A stretch of 64,000 bases of DNA from Cycas panzhihuaensis (GCA_023213395.1 CM041465.1:239203741-239267740), one strand, 5' to 3'. Numbered from the stretch's first letter, positions 1 through 12,715 are shown. The notes: generated by a model from the letters alone, not told the origin. Program-made: numbers and translations.

Positions 1-1467
1 TTATTTTTTTTGTAGACCACTATGCCTTATAGTATTTGGTTAATAAACCTATTCTATAGAGAAGAATAAATAGATGGCTAATGTTACTATAGGAATTTAA
101 TTTTAAAATTATAGTAAAAAAGGAGATAAGCATTTAACCCTAGACCTATTATCAAGAGAAATAGAAGGGGAACTAGCTATATGAATCTAAGATGATTTTT
201 TAGATGTAAAATTATTTTCTATTGAGGCAATATGTAAATGGTATAAAGATATTACATAGTATTTGGCCACAAGATAGACACCATTGAGAATGGAATGAGT
301 AGAGTGGTAAAGTTTCATTTGGAAAACTTTACTTTTTTAGTTGATTTAAGGGATATTATATAAATTAGGACCAGATTATATTTTGAGGAGGTGCATAATG
401 GAACATAAGATAGAAGTTGTCATGAAGGTGTCATAAAAGCCACCAAGGTGTTGAACGTATAGTAAAAAATATTTTATTAGTTAAACTTTAGTAGCCTAGA
501 TTATTTTAGGGTAAAGAAAAATAGGTTTGTAATTGTGATATATGCCAATGTGTGGGCAAGCGAGCAAAAAATCATCTTATACCCTTATATTCCATTCTAG
601 CTTGGAAAACATTTGAAAAATAGGGGTTGGATTTTGTTGGAACTATTAGTCCACTAGCTAGATAGATGAACACAAGATATATTTTAGTAGCCACGAATTT
701 CCTGACCAAGTGGACTAAAAGAAAACCAATAAAGACATGTGACACTTAAAGTACAACTTAAGTTTTGTACAAGACAATCATCATTTAATTTGGCTACCCT
801 TTAGAAATTATTTCTAATTAAGGAAGTAATTTTTTGAATAAATGATTAAGCATCTTAAAAAGGAGTTTATGATTCAATATTCTAGATCCTCTCTATATTA
901 TCCTTAAGTAAATAAATAGGTAGAAAGTATGAATAAAATTTTAGAATTAACATCATCTAAAATTTACAAAAAGTGATGAATAGATTGGGCAAAATGACTT
1001 CATTCAGTATTATGGGAAGACATGACAATGGTAAAAAGACCTTATAAGCAAATACTTTTCTAGTTAGTTTATGGGCTAGAAGTTATACTTCCTCTTAAAT
1101 TTTAAATAGAAAGTCTATGAGTAGTTTTATAGTTACAACTATTAGAGGAGGACTCAAGGGATCAACAATTTATTGAATTAATAAAAATGGATGAGAAATG
1201 AGCAAGGGTTTTATAAAAATTAAAAGTAGAAAAATAGAGATGTAAAGCATGGCATGATAGACACCTTAAAATATCTCAGTTCTAAAAAGGATATCTCATA
1301 CTTTTATATGATAATAAGGTGCATATAGAGCCAGGAAAATTGAAGTTGTAGTGACTTAGCCCATATAACATAAATCATATCTAATATAATGGATGAGTGT
1401 AACTCCAACAACTTGATAAAACATTGCTTAACAAAATATTTAATAGAAGTCAACTAAAACAGTACAT
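1..1467 (+). pseudogene. Ty3/gypsy pol remnant: RNase H C-terminus and integrase
   Basis: This is the 3' part of a Ty3/gypsy polyprotein that would have made and inserted element DNA. The first 200 bases match the end of a plant gypsy RNase H (residues resembling RWLLLLQEFNFKI, then KKGDKHLTPDLLSRE). From about 370 come the integrase zinc-binding region (CHEG..), then DFVGTISPLAR and YILVATNFLTKW near 636-720, then ISN.GSNFLN and YYPQVNKQVESMNKIL near 815-945, and a C-terminal part with LVYG.EVILPL and a PGKL..LSPY-like stretch to about 1380. Many stops and several frameshifts break it, so no protein is possible. The RNase H is cut by the window edge. It is not the same family as the large elements further on. 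Confidence 0.85.
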
Positions 1468-1475
1468 AATAAGCT

Positions 1476-1493
1476 AAAAAAGAGGCAGGGGGG
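1476..1493 (+). other. Possible polypurine tract
   Basis: A purine run (aaaaaagaggcagggggg) follows the integrase end by a few bases and is directly followed by TG. It could prime plus-strand DNA synthesis next to a 3' LTR. The following sequence is the tandem array, so either the array lies inside the LTR or this is an internal purine tract. Confidence 0.35.
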
Positions 1494-1554
1494 TGCACAA
1501 ACCATGGGAGTAGATATTCCTTAATCATTTAAAATATAAGAAAATTTTATTAAT

Positions 1555-2930
1555 TAAAGTAGTTAGAACCTAAGACACAAAAGGTTACAACCAAGGACGT
1601 AATTATAATAAAGTGGTTATAACTCTGGATATAGAAGGTTGCAACCAAGGATGTGATTACAACAAAGTGGTTACAACTTTGGATGTAGAAGGTTACAACT
1701 AAGGATGTGATTATGATTATAATAAAGTGGTTACAACCTAGGACATAGAAGGTTGCAACCAAAGATATGATAAAATGGTTATAACCTAGGATGTAAAAGG
1801 TTGTAATCAAGAATGTGGTTGTGATAAAGTGGTTACAACCTAGAAAGTAGATAGTTACAACTAAGAAGCTAAAGTTATAACCTAGGCAGAGATGATTACA
1901 ACCTAGGATGCAGACAATTATAACTAAGAAAACTAGAATTTATAACTTGGATGTAGATGGTTGCAACTTGAGACCTAGACAGTTATAACCAAGAAGATGA
2001 GAGGTTACAACCTAGGAAGTAGATGGTTGTAACCAAGGAAGATTAGAGGTTAAAACCTAGGAAGTAGATAGTTGAAACTAAAGAAGATGAAAGTTACAAC
2101 TCGAGAAGTAGATGGTTACAACCTAGGATGCAAAGGTTATAACCAAGAACATGGTTGCGATAGAGTGGTTACAACATGGGAAGTAGATGGCTATATCTAA
2201 GAAGCTAAAGTTGTAACCTAGACATAGATGGTTGTAACCAACAAGTCTAGAAGTTGTAACCTAGGATGCAGATAGTTGCAACTAAGAAGATAAGAGGTTG
2301 CAACCTTAAAAGCAGATGGTTGCAACCGAGGAAGATGAGAAGTTTTAACTTGGGAAGTATATGGTTATAATTAAGGAAGATGAAGGGTTATAACGATAAA
2401 AGGTTATAACCTAGAAAGCATATGGTTACAACTAAGGAAGATAAGAGTTATAACTCAAGAAGTATATGGTTACAACTTGGGAAGTAAATGGTTGCAACCA
2501 AGAAGATGAGAGTTGTAACTTGGGAAGGAGATGGTTACAATCTGAGATGCATATAGTTCAGGCAAGAAGACAAGAAATTATAATCTAGAAAGAAGGCAGT
2601 TACAAGTTAGGATGTAGATAGTTGCAACTAAGTGGATAAGAAGTTACAACTAGGAATATAAATGGTTACAACCAAGAAGATAAAGAGTGGTAACCTAGAT
2701 GAAGATAATTACAACGAAGAAGACTAGAAGTTGAAACTTAGTTTTAGAAAGTTGCAACCTAGGATGTAGATAGTTGTGACTAAGAAGATAGGAAGTTATA
2801 ACATTAAAGAAGATGATTTCAACCTTAGACATAGATAATTATAATTAGGTAGAAGAAGAGTTGTAATATCATATAAGAAGGTTACAATCTGGAATATAAA
2901 TAGTCATAACCAAGAAGGTAGAAATGATAC
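1555..2930. repeat. Tandem array, about 21-23 bp unit with GTTRYAAC core
   Basis: Roughly sixty degenerate units follow one another. The consensus alternates between ggttacaacctaggaagtag and ggttgtaaccaaggaagat types, giving a higher-order period of about 44 bp. Almost every unit carries an octamer GTTNNAAC; GTTGCAAC and GTTATAAC are perfect palindromes. Units differ by many transitions and small indels, so the array is old. It follows an integrase remnant, and tandem arrays in the 3' untranslated region are known for Tat/Ogre-type plant gypsy elements. The minus strand reads as a short repeated peptide, which I take as a by-product of the repeat. Confidence 0.85.
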
Positions 2931-4926
2931 TACCAATGACATAAATGTCATTACTAAAGAAATGAAAAAATAAGAAAATAATCTAGCTAGAAAAGGAAAA
3001 TAGTTGTGATTGAGAAAAGTACCATCTAGATTAAAAGGTCAAATGATGAATTATAGACAAAGGGAATGGTAATTCTAAAACAAAGGTAGTATTAAATTGG
3101 AGGAGGAAAGTTGCAATAGAAAAATTAAATAAAGAGGGAATATTAAATATTTTCTGGCTAGGATAATTAAGGGAATTAGAATGATATTAAGATAATTATA
3201 ATTACCTTTAAGTGGTCACATCAATAAGGATATAACCACAAAAGGACATTATTGAGTATCAAGTAATAATGATAGGATTTAAAAAGTTGTAATAAAACAT
3301 AGTGGAAGTATTGGCAATAAATTTGGTTGTAACAAATGACTATCATACACGATGGTAGATAATAATGATATGGCCCAATTGTAACTTAGACATTATAACC
3401 TATATTTCAAAGGATATTACTTTTATAGAAGATACATAATATAACATAGTTGATTAAGAACCTATAATAAGGAAGCAACTAGACGATGGAATGAGTATCA
3501 GAAGTAATAGTGGGGGATAAAAAATGAAGAATACTTTAGATATTCATATCAATTTCTAGGAAAAAACAATGAGAGAAATAGAGTAGAATAGAGAACTATG
3601 CCAAATAAAGATGAAAGAAAAGTAAATCTGATAAAAGCAGGATTTGCTCAATATATGTAAATATGATTATTTCCAGTAGCATCTAGTTTTCTGATAGAAA
3701 TGGTTTATTTGATAGCACACCAACTTGACTTATTAAACATGTCTACCAAAGCTATTATGCAAATTTCAAGCCTAACTAACTTAGGAAAGGAGGTATCTAA
3801 GAATAAAAGAATTCCTCGAGAATAGGTGGTAAAGTAATTAGGTGCTTAGGTATCAGATATCTTTACTTCTAGAATATGAATTGTGAGTATTATAGTAGAG
3901 CAAAGGTAATGGGTGGATCATTTTCTTTTTGCTTGAGTTATATTGAATCAAAAGAATCTATCTATACTAACAGAGATGCGGTCTATGCTCTTTAGAGTGG
4001 AATAGGGAGAAAAGTTTAATTGTTCTTATTTTATATCTAGTAAGCTTTTAGAAAAGTTGAATAATATCAAAATTAGTACTTAGTCTATAGTATTTTACCA
4101 TTAGACTGTATTTTAAGGTTTGTTATATTGATAATGTCTAAGCTTAGACCTACCTCAAGTTGAATAAGGATAATTAGAACTAACTTGTTGGATACAATAT
4201 TTTAAAGAGTAAGAAAAAGGATGGCTAACTAAAATCTAAGAAAAGAAAAAAGATTGGTTCTTACAGAAAAATAACACAAGCAATCCCCAACCAATACTAT
4301 AGGAAGAATACTAAAGTGAAGGGTAGTGAGAAGACATGACCTCATCAATTGAAGAATAGACATAAAAGAAATAAAGGGAGATTAATAAAGAAGATGGAAA
4401 GAGGGAGAAAAATAAAAGAGAATAAATTAAAAGAGGTAAACGAAAAGAAGAAGTATAGGAGGTGACAGTTAAATAGGAAATCCTCGAAGATGAATCTAGC
4501 CTATACAATAATTAGATAAGCCTATGAATACAGAGGAGGAAAGGAAAAAGAAAAAGTAATTTTCAATAGAAAATAGAAAATAAGAAATAATTAGAATTTT
4601 GAACAACCAGTCAACTAAGTTAGATTTTGATTTAAATTTTTGGAGGAAGGGATTGATCTGATGGAGTGCAAACCATATAATATGGCATACTAGTAAGCCT
4701 CCTTTTTAGCCAAAGTAAACCAATAATTGGTGAATGAATTGGAAGCCTAGAATAAATGGCCACCTCCTAATTTGCAGGAAATCCAAAAGGTATGGGATCA
4801 ATTAACTACTTGTGAAGCTAAGTTAGAATTTTTAATTAAGTTCATTATGCATTAGGTAGGTGATATATCTAGGGTAGAGCATTTAGTAAAAAAAAATTAA
4901 GGCAAATTTAATAAACAAATTCCACT
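2931..4926. other. No recognisable gene; decayed array edge, then unassigned AT-rich DNA
   Basis: Scattered GTTGTAAC and GTTATAAC octamers continue to about 3460 (for example near 3334 and 3400), so the array once reached further. From 3460 to 4926 the sequence is AT-rich with many stops in all frames. It probably belongs to the 3' region of the first gypsy remnant, but I cannot assign a function. Confidence 0.5.
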
Positions 4927-5250
4927 GAGACTGGATAAGGTTATATATAGGTTGGGGTTTGGATCCTCCAAACATGGGAGAATGCCATACACATAAATCA
5001 TTTTTGGTCAATGATCTCTTTATTATGAAGAGATCTAGCCTCCACAGAGTTAAGGAATAAAGAATTAGAAGAAGAAATTAAGTAGCTATATTTAGGAGAG
5101 AAACCTAGAATAGCTTAGTTAGAAGCATTGTGTAATGTTAGGATTCTTTATGATCACTACAAGAAATAGGGAATTTTTCCACCCTACATAGTGTATTGAC
5201 CTACTCCCTAGAAAGTTTACCAAGTGATTACAAAAATTAAGGAACAATAA
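4927..5250 (+). pseudogene. Remnant of an unidentified ORF with a charged helical stretch
   Basis: One frame stays coding-like over about 107 codons with no frameshift and about nine stops (TAG/TGA), which single C-to-T changes from CAG or CGA could explain. Readable segments include ENAIHINHFWSM, STELRNKELEEEI (likely coiled coil), RILYDHYKK, GIFPPYIVY and KVYQVITKIKEQ. It ends in TAA at 5248-5250. About 85 bases later there is a purine-rich tract (5336-5355) that could be a PPT. The position, 3.5 kb past integrase and before a possible PPT, suggests an extra 3' ORF of the first gypsy element. I do not recognise the family; a captured host fragment is the alternative. Confidence 0.4.
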
Positions 5251-5576
5251 TGATTTTTAGAAAAATTTTAGGGGTATAGGAATAAATTATAATTTTTTTC
5301 TTTTAATTGAATTGGTTACAAGTGAGGGAATTCATAAGAAGAGTGATGGGGGATATATGTGTGGTAAGGTTATATCAGTTGGAAAATGGTTATAACTAGA
5401 TAGTTACAACATGAATAGAAATAGATGTGAAAGGAAAAACAGTCACATTTTCAGTAGGAAAGTAATTAAAAGTTGGTATTCTTGGGATGAGAGCAGTTAC
5501 AACCAACAATAGAGTTATGGTTACCTCCAAGCAATTAAAAATTACATAAGAGAAATAATAAGAAATGGTTTTGGGA

Positions 5577-5607
<31 letters not shown>
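5577..5607. repeat. (TG)n microsatellite
   Basis: About fifteen TG dinucleotides with two TA interruptions. It lies in a stretch (5251-5940) without a gene that also has isolated GTTACAAC-type octamers near 5402 and 5496, like those of the array at 1555-2930. Confidence 0.9.
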
Positions 5608-5701
5608 AACTATGGAATATAGAGTACCACATGCCTATGTAATTGTAATTAAAAGCTTTCTATATATTATATGCATAAACATTTTATATACTACTTTGGG
5701 T

Positions 5702-5732
5702 TTGCATCTAGTTATGAGAGAACTAGATGCAA
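5702..5732. repeat. Perfect inverted repeat, 12-bp stem, 7-nt loop
   Basis: TTGCATCTAGTT at 5702-5713 is the exact reverse complement of AACTAGATGCAA at 5721-5732, with loop ATGAGAG. No run of T follows that would make it terminator-like. It may be a hairpin in an LTR or a small element; no function can be assigned. Confidence 0.8.
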
Positions 5733-5944
5733 CTCATCATTAATGGAATGATTATAGTTTATGCTCAGTGAATAGATTAGTGTATGTTCCTTAAGTCTAT
5801 CACATGATAGAATCAATCAGGATACCCGTCATTTCTCTTATGCCTACTTATTTATGTATGTAATAAGTAGAAGCACACACATGCAAGAGATTTAACTCTC
5901 TACTCCTATTTTGGTGAAATACAAATGTAATATAATAGAGAAAA

Positions 5945-6215
5945 GAAAATGAAAGTATTTTTTTTCTTTTCATTGTTTTCTTTTTTTGTGGGAGAAAGGG
6001 GGGAGCAAGTATGCAAATCTTTCCCCTATTATTTTTGTTTTTTTTCTAATGAAAAGAAGATAAGGGAAAAGGGGAAAGTGAGAAGTACAAAACTTTTCTT
6101 TTCTCTTTTCTCTTTACTTGTTTCCTTTTTCCTTTTTCTTTTTTTTTTTTTGAAACAAATTAAAGAAGTCTTTATGTTCTCTTCTTCTTCTTTCTTTCCT
6201 CTTTTTCTTTTTTAA
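5945..6215. repeat. T/C-rich low-complexity stretch
   Basis: Runs of T and TTC dominate, with an A/G-rich patch in the middle (about 6048-6095). An open frame across it is simply Phe/Ser/Leu-rich low complexity and not a gene. Confidence 0.8.
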
Positions 6216-6239
6216 TGAAACTTAAACAATAAATCAAAC

Positions 6240-8775
6240 AAATGAGAGTGCACTTGGCTACATCAATAGTTGTTTATTATGTGAGGCCTTCTCTCAACTT
6301 ACTAAGAGCCCTCTAAATGGGCCAAAAGTAACCAAAGAGACTACTATGATAATCAAGAGTGTTTCACCAAAGTTTGACCTTTGTTGGACTCATATATTTC
6401 ATAGATCTTTGGTGATAGATTTCTTTATATATGAATGTATTTGGCTTGTTATAAGAAATTTTGATTAGGTATTAGGCTTATTATATCAAGGTATTCATTG
6501 AGATTATGTTAGTTTTTATGATGATATTATATAAATCTTGATTATGATAAAATCATTAAACTGTATTTTGTATGCAACGATGATTTATATATGCCGATGA
6601 ATGAAAATCATAGTAATATATCCTTTCCTTTTTCCCATTCTAAGTTATTTTGCCTCACTATTTCTTTTATTATTATATTTGCTCTCTATTGCATGTTTCG
6701 CTTTGGACTTGTGATATTTTTAGGATTTATTTTTAGCTTGAGCACCTCTTCTAGGTTATATTAATCACCATTAGAGTTAAATTTCCCTCATAGACTAATT
6801 AATATATAATATTATTATTTTTCCTTCACTTTTTTATCATTTTCTATCTCATTGTGTTCTTAGCATTGTCAAAAATGTGATTTTATTTATAAAATATGAT
6901 CAATCATGTTTTATGAATAAAACTACATTTTCACCCTTCATAAAACACAATAATCACATTTTGTGAAGGAGAACACATCTTTTACTATGTCACTTATATT
7001 TCTTTTTTTGGTTACAAGTACCAGTTCCTTCCTAATTCCATTAAATACTACTTAGATTTGGAGCTCTTCATAATCTTTTCCCTCCAGAAGCCCTCAAACC
7101 TAGAGAGATGGAATCATTAAGGCATTTTTAAAAGGAGAAAGAGATCTTAGAAGTGAATAAAGAAGTTGGAGGCTTGTAGTTTTGAGATTTTAGATGATAC
7201 TGTATGAAATATTTGGCAATACTAAACATTTATGAAGTTATTTATTATCTACAAACTCTCTTTTGGGTTTTAATAATGTTGTTCATTATGTTGCAACTTT
7301 GATTTTGTTGATTTGATAGACATTTTATGCTCTCCATTATCTATTTTTCTAAATTCTTAGACTAGTTTCTTAGAAGTTAGCTAAGGGCTAGCCCTCTATG
7401 GGATCATTAGTGACCTATTGAGGTGAAGAGAGGGTTACATTTACCCTCTTCACCATTTAGTTCTCAAGGTTCTCCTCCCACCCTACCATAGGAGCCAATC
7501 TTTCTTAAGTATTACCACTTCTATTTGTAGTTTTAATGAATTCTTTAAAGCCTTTATTATTTTTCTCTATATTTGTTATTCTTTGAAGAAAAGTTATAAG
7601 GTTTGGGTAGAAAAAGGATGTTATCCTAAGGCACACTTTGCTATCTTTTATTAATTTTTTTTATTGTTAACATGTTTTATCCTCTTAATTCATTTATCTC
7701 TCTCTTTACAATCTATCCATCCATATATATATATATATATATATAGATAGATAGATAGATAGATATAGATAGATAGATAAATAGATAGATAGATAGATAG
7801 ATGCATCAAGGAAAATACTTACATGTGGTTTCTTTTATTCTCTTGCAAAAGTAGAATAGATCTAGTGATTTGATGAGTGCATGTAACTTGAATAAGAGTA
7901 ATATTTATTAACATACTTGGATTGGAGCTCATTAGTCTCTATTTTTTATTATTCATACTTGCATATTAGATTTTTTAGGTTCTACGTTTCATTGGGAATA
8001 GTTGTTTTCTCTTTTTATATTTGCATGTCACAATATAACATCTAGTTTCCTTTCTTATAAGTATATTTGGTTTGAAATATCTCTATAATAAGCAATGCAT
8101 TGCATGCATAAGAGAGGACCTCAACTCAAAAGAGATATTTAGTTGGCTATGAACAACATCCTTTTAGGTATATTTTTATTCTTCTTTTAGAGTTTCTTTC
8201 TTCTTTTTATGAAAAGTAGAAATTATTTGGACAAATTTTAATCAAAAGAATCTTAGGAAAAGGAGATTTTAATTTTGATGGTCATTTCTTTGGTGCTTTT
8301 CTTTCCTTCTTTTCAACTATCCTTGTAATAAATTGACCAAAAAAAAACAAGGGTTGTGTTTCTTGCATTTGTTATTATAGTTCCTTTTAATTTGAAAGTA
8401 CTAATGGATGTATTATCATTCGATTGTCATTCTTTTTTATATTATCAAGTAGACACAAAATGTCAAAAGAAACATAGGAAAATAGCATAAATAAGATAAA
8501 TGTAAGAGCAAATCTCAAATTTAAAACTCCTCCTTTTACTTGTATAATCTAGTTAGTCTTGTTATCTTCACATATAACTTGTAGATCATTGTCTCATATT
8601 ACTTCACTTCTATTTAACACCATGGATACAAGCAATTAGAGACTCCTTATTAGGAGTTAGTAAAATGATGTTTGGCCTTTTTTTTAGGTTGATTGACTTT
8701 TGTTATCTCCTTTCCATGATCATACAAAGAAAACTTTATTGAAATATATCTAACCTAAATGAGAGTTGACCATCA
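6240..8775 (+). mobile_element. Probable 5' LTR of copy 4 (start not resolved)
   Basis: The right end is set by a CA at 8774-8775, five bases before a PBS that matches the other copies. A stretch near 7430-7455 (a GGTGAAGAG-type motif, then a CCCTCTTCACC-type motif) resembles the middle of the better preserved LTRs (33300-33350 on the other strand). The left end is only estimated from the usual 2.6-3.0 kb length; no clear TGTTTC start is visible. No gene is seen inside. Confidence 0.4.
7723..7802. repeat. Compound (TA)n/(ATAG)n microsatellite
   Basis: About eleven TA repeats pass directly into about fourteen GATA tetramers with two interruptions. It sits inside the presumed LTR of copy 4. 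Confidence 0.95.
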
Positions 8776-8780
8776 TTTTT

Positions 8781-8798
8781 TGGTGACCATACTAGGGA
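8781..8798 (+). other. Primer binding site of copy 4
   Basis: TGGTGACCATACTAGGGA lies five bases after the presumed LTR end. The same 18-mer, with at most one change, occurs at the matching place in copy 1 (45882-45899, minus) and copy 2 (51932-51949, plus). It should pair with the 3' end of a host tRNA; I cannot name the tRNA with confidence. Confidence 0.7.
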
Positions 8799-8870
8799 TT
8801 TACCCATCTTTCTTACTTTTATCTTATTAATCATATATTTTTGCCTTTTCATTTATAGATCTCATTCACC

Positions 8871-11165
8871 ATGGAGATTACACTACATTATTAAGTTAAA
8901 AAATCATTGAGTCTTCAAGGCCTTCTTCCTAATTTTAAGTATTAACACATGCAATTTACCTAAGAAGTCTCTTCAACTCATGGGCAATTTTTAGACCATC
9001 AAGTATATGACACTTATTTATACCCTCTAGAAGAACTCAGTTAATTATATAAAGTTCCCATTGAATGAGGGTATCTTGAAGTACCCTCCCATCTTATTAG
9101 AAATACCTCTCTCCTCGTTTCTTCTTCCATGTAAGAAGAAACCCCACTAATCCAAGTCTCTTCATCTTATCTTGAGTTGGTAATTATAAGAATGAGTTCT
9201 CCTATGCTTATTCCTAGTTATCATGATCTTTTTCATCTTAAAACCCATATCATATCCACTTCCCCTTATTACTAGCATTTTAACCCACTTTGTGAGGATT
9301 ATGATCCCAAAAAGTTACACCTTTTAATACCCTTAAGGTCACACAATTTCTTATTCCTTTGCATCCTCTCATACCTAGACCAACTTTTATTCAACTTAAG
9401 GAAACTAGTGACAATAGGTCTATTCTTCCCAATCTCATGCCCTATTATAACCTTTACAAGAGGGAGTTAATATTCCTCCTACTAATTCTATTATATCTGA
9501 GAGACCTTATGAATCCCCTGCCCAAGAATATCTTGTTTCTTCTCATGCCTCCACCTCTTAATACAAAGGTGAAGGATCGTCCATTATCCTTAGACCTACC
9601 TAATCTCATTTTAGAAGACCTATCCCTTCATATTACACCTCCATACCTAATAAAGTACATCTTCATGTGATTATCAAAAGGAATATTCCTCAAAATATAA
9701 TACATCCATCCTCCCCTTTATAAATAACTTTAGCCCATGACACCACCCTACTCAACCTATGATACCCATACTTCATATCCCCATGTCACTTTTAACTAAT
9801 TATAAACTATTAGACCAACCAATCATCCTTTCTCATCTCACATTCATAGGCCTCTACCTCAACATACTTCACCTCCTTATTACAATTCTATGTTCCCTCA
9901 TCACCATATACCGTAAACTAATCTAGGTGTTAACCTTATGGCATGATTCAACCCTTCTTATCCTCCTTTAAATCATCCTTGTCTTCAAGAAAAACAACCT
10001 CTAACTTCCTTATTTCCTTATTCATCCTCCTTACCTCAACATTCTTTAACATTGAGGCTATAAGGAAACCTTTTTTAGACTACATGAGGTCCCCTTTCCC
10101 CCAAGAGGTCATTTTAGCACACATGCCTCCCTTTTTATCTAAATTACCAAAACTTTTAGCTGAATCCTCTCAAGATCCTACATTACATTTAAAAGAATTT
10201 TCACTTGAATTTATAGATTTATGCCCTATGATTATGTCATGATATACCTCTTTCCCAAATCAATTTAAGGAGACACCTTGAAGTGGTTCTACCATCTTCC
10301 CTCTACTTATATCCTTTCCTTCTAATAATTGGTAGATTTTTTATTAATTATTTTGATGTTGTAAGGCCCTTTGAATCTGGGATCAAATCATTACTTGTAA
10401 TTAAATAAAACCATGATGAGACTTCAAGGGATTTTGTAAGGAGGTTTTAAGACCAAGTCCATGCTTTTCACTTATATCTAGACTTTAACCTCTTTTTCAA
10501 TCTTTTTACTAATGTTTTAAGACCTCACATCTATCTAGAGGTCCTTAAACTTAGCCCCCAAACTTAAGAGGAATTCATAGATAAATGCCTTTCTTTAGAA
10601 ATATTTAAATTCTAAGTAGGTATCAAAAAAATTGGTAAGTCAATTCCACCCAAAGAATTAATCCAAGTATTAAAATCCTCTAATTTAGATCCAACTTATG
10701 ACCACCTCACATCATCTATTCAGTCACTGAAGTGTGCTATCAATACTAAGTTACATATTGGTGATCCCACTCCTAGGCCTCCTAATCAAAAGGTGAAATT
10801 TATCCACCTCATTAAAGGAAACATGTGACAAAACCCACCTACCCATTCTTCTCTAGTAAGAAGTTAAATATTATATCCCATCCCATAGGGAAACATATAA
10901 GTAATTAAACTTGCCCACCTTTTAAGGTGGGGAAGCTAAGAGGCCCATTAATATGGTCAAGGTTATAAGGAATTTAGGACTTACTAAATCATTTAATGAT
11001 TTATCCATCAAAAACCCTAACTCTTTGCCTCTTATTCCTTCTTGTCCTATTAAGTTTCAATCCATTCCTTCTACTTTAAAGGATAGGTCCTTCTTCTTGG
11101 TTGAAGAGTTAAAGATAATTCTCATAGGGATATCAGTCATTGATCTATTAAAATATTTCCCTTAG
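8871..11165 (+). pseudogene. Copy 4 gag remnant
   Basis: This is the capsid/nucleocapsid part of a decayed Ty3/gypsy element. The ATG at 8871 matches the start of copy 2 (ACC ATG GAG against ACA ATG GAA) and lies 73 bases after the PBS. The best anchor is GDTLKWFYHLPSTYILSF near 10270-10325, the same block as GDALKWFYRLP in copy 2, a retrotransposon-gag motif. Other matching pieces include LDPPLL-like and MDPIMS-like fragments further along. Stops occur about every 20 codons and there are several frameshifts. It is far more AT-rich than copies 1 and 2, so it is probably the oldest copy. Confidence 0.75.
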
Positions 11166-11299
11166 TAGAGATAACTGTTGTTTGATCTCTTGGGAGTTCC
11201 TACTCCTGCTATTTCACCTAGTTACACTCTCTGTTTTGACTTAACTACTTTGCTAACCTAGTCTAAATATGCTCCTAATGATATACCTTCCTTATATAT

Positions 11300-11720
11300 T
11301 AAAATTTCTAAGGATAATAAAAATATTCAATGAGTTATCATTGATGAAGCGTCATCTATAAATGTGATGCCTCTTTATCTAAGTGAAGACCTAAAGATTT
11401 TTGTTTTTAATCTATATGAATGGATTTGTTAGGGGTGTGATAAAAATTTAAAGATTCCTAACTCTACCTTCGACATTAGAAGGAAAGATACTTTTAGTTG
11501 ACTTAACCATAATTGAACTCAATCTTGAATATAACATTCTATTGGCTAGACCTTGGATCACTTAAATTTCTACTATTTGTTCCTCCCTTTTTGGTGAGCT
11601 TTGATTTATTCATGAGGGTGAATTAAAAGTTGTTAAATACAAACCAAAATTGATTAAACAATTAGTCCCCTTAATCAAAATTATTATAGAACCTAGTGAA
11701 TCTTTTAATTCTTCTAAGTA
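11300..11720 (+). pseudogene. Copy 4 protease remnant
   Basis: The retropepsin-like part, which would have cut the polyprotein. VIIDEASSINVMPL at about 11335-11375 lines up with VVDNGSSVNVIP of copy 3, so the D-x-G-S active site has become D-E-A-S. Downstream, a frame reading LTIIELNLEYNILLARPW corresponds to the conserved VDVNYNLLLG.PWLDQ block. Frameshifts and stops abolish function. It follows gag without a visible separate start. Confidence 0.65.
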
Positions 11721-12715
11721 TTTCTTCTAGTCCCTAGGTTTAGGACAATACTTCACCATTGAGTATCCTACTTTTCCTAAAGTAGATGCTAAGGAGGTTA
11801 ACATGGTTGAAAAAGTACCATTTGTATCAAGTTCTCCTTCCTCCTTAAATCACATAGAGGCCATTCAATTGACTTTAATCCTTTTTCCTATTCTTCTTAT
11901 TCTAAAGGAAGAATCTCATAATGATAATCACTCTTGTGGTAAATCCAAGAAATTATTTCCATCCCTTCATATGCTAATGAAAAAAATTTCTCAAGAGTGT
12001 TATGGATTCCTATGATTAGAGGTATTTCTATTAACCTAGTGATGACTACTCACTTATATGTATAAGCAATTAAGCCTCCCATTATCATGATTGCATCTAG
12101 TAGAGCTTCTTTCCTTTAATCCCCTCTTTTTATTACTTGTCTTAATAGATGTGAAAGAAATCTCTTATTATATAGGCAACCAGATTTGTTATCTAATAAT
12201 GAGAGATTACTTTAATTTTTCTTTACCTTAATAAAATCAAACATCCCCTACAAGTGTCTCAGAAGTTAATATGATTTTGATTATTTCTTTCCCTTCTTAG
12301 GACTCTTCTCAAAACCCTCCATCACATCTTGTTCAAGAAACTCCTCTTAGGGATGATCCTTTAGTTAATCATACTAATTTTATGCTAGCATTCACTTCAA
12401 CTTAGGAATTTATAAATCAACCTATCCCTTTCACCTAAGTCTATTTAATTATTGACTTCCTCTTAATCCATGACCATTTACCCTTTAATAGTTCCCCACT
12501 TATGATATCATCATTCCACCACCCTACCAAGTCAAAAATATTTATCCTTGTTGATTCTAATCACTTAGATTATTTTGAAAATAATGAAGCAATTCTATAG
12601 AACATTGTTGGATCAACACCTAGTTTTCCTCCTTACTATTAGAAGATGGGTTTCACAAAATAAATATATTCAGATTCTCCATTAGATATCCCTCATCAAC
12701 CTTCAAATCTAACTT
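11721..12715 (+). pseudogene. Copy 4 spacer between protease and RT
   Basis: A poorly conserved linker. In copies 1 and 2 the equivalent stretch is Ser/Pro/acid-rich and carries no known domain. Short open pieces remain here, such as the Leu/Ile-rich one near 11803-12015, but nothing recognisable. Confidence 0.4.

Noticed and set aside
1550-1810. Minus-strand open frame with repeated VATFYVLGCNHF-like peptide
   Set aside because: It is only a translation of the tandem DNA repeat; the frame does not hold across the array.
1555-2930. Array resembling a CRISPR (short palindromic repeats at regular spacing)
   Set aside because: The spacers are also repeats, units are degenerate and only 21-23 bp, there are no cas genes, and the context is a plant retroelement.
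5702-5732. Hairpin as a transcription terminator or riboswitch
   Set aside because: No T run follows and the window is eukaryotic; kept only as an inverted repeat.
5949-6215. Phe/Ser-rich open frame
   Set aside because: Low-complexity T/C-rich DNA; no domain or start context.
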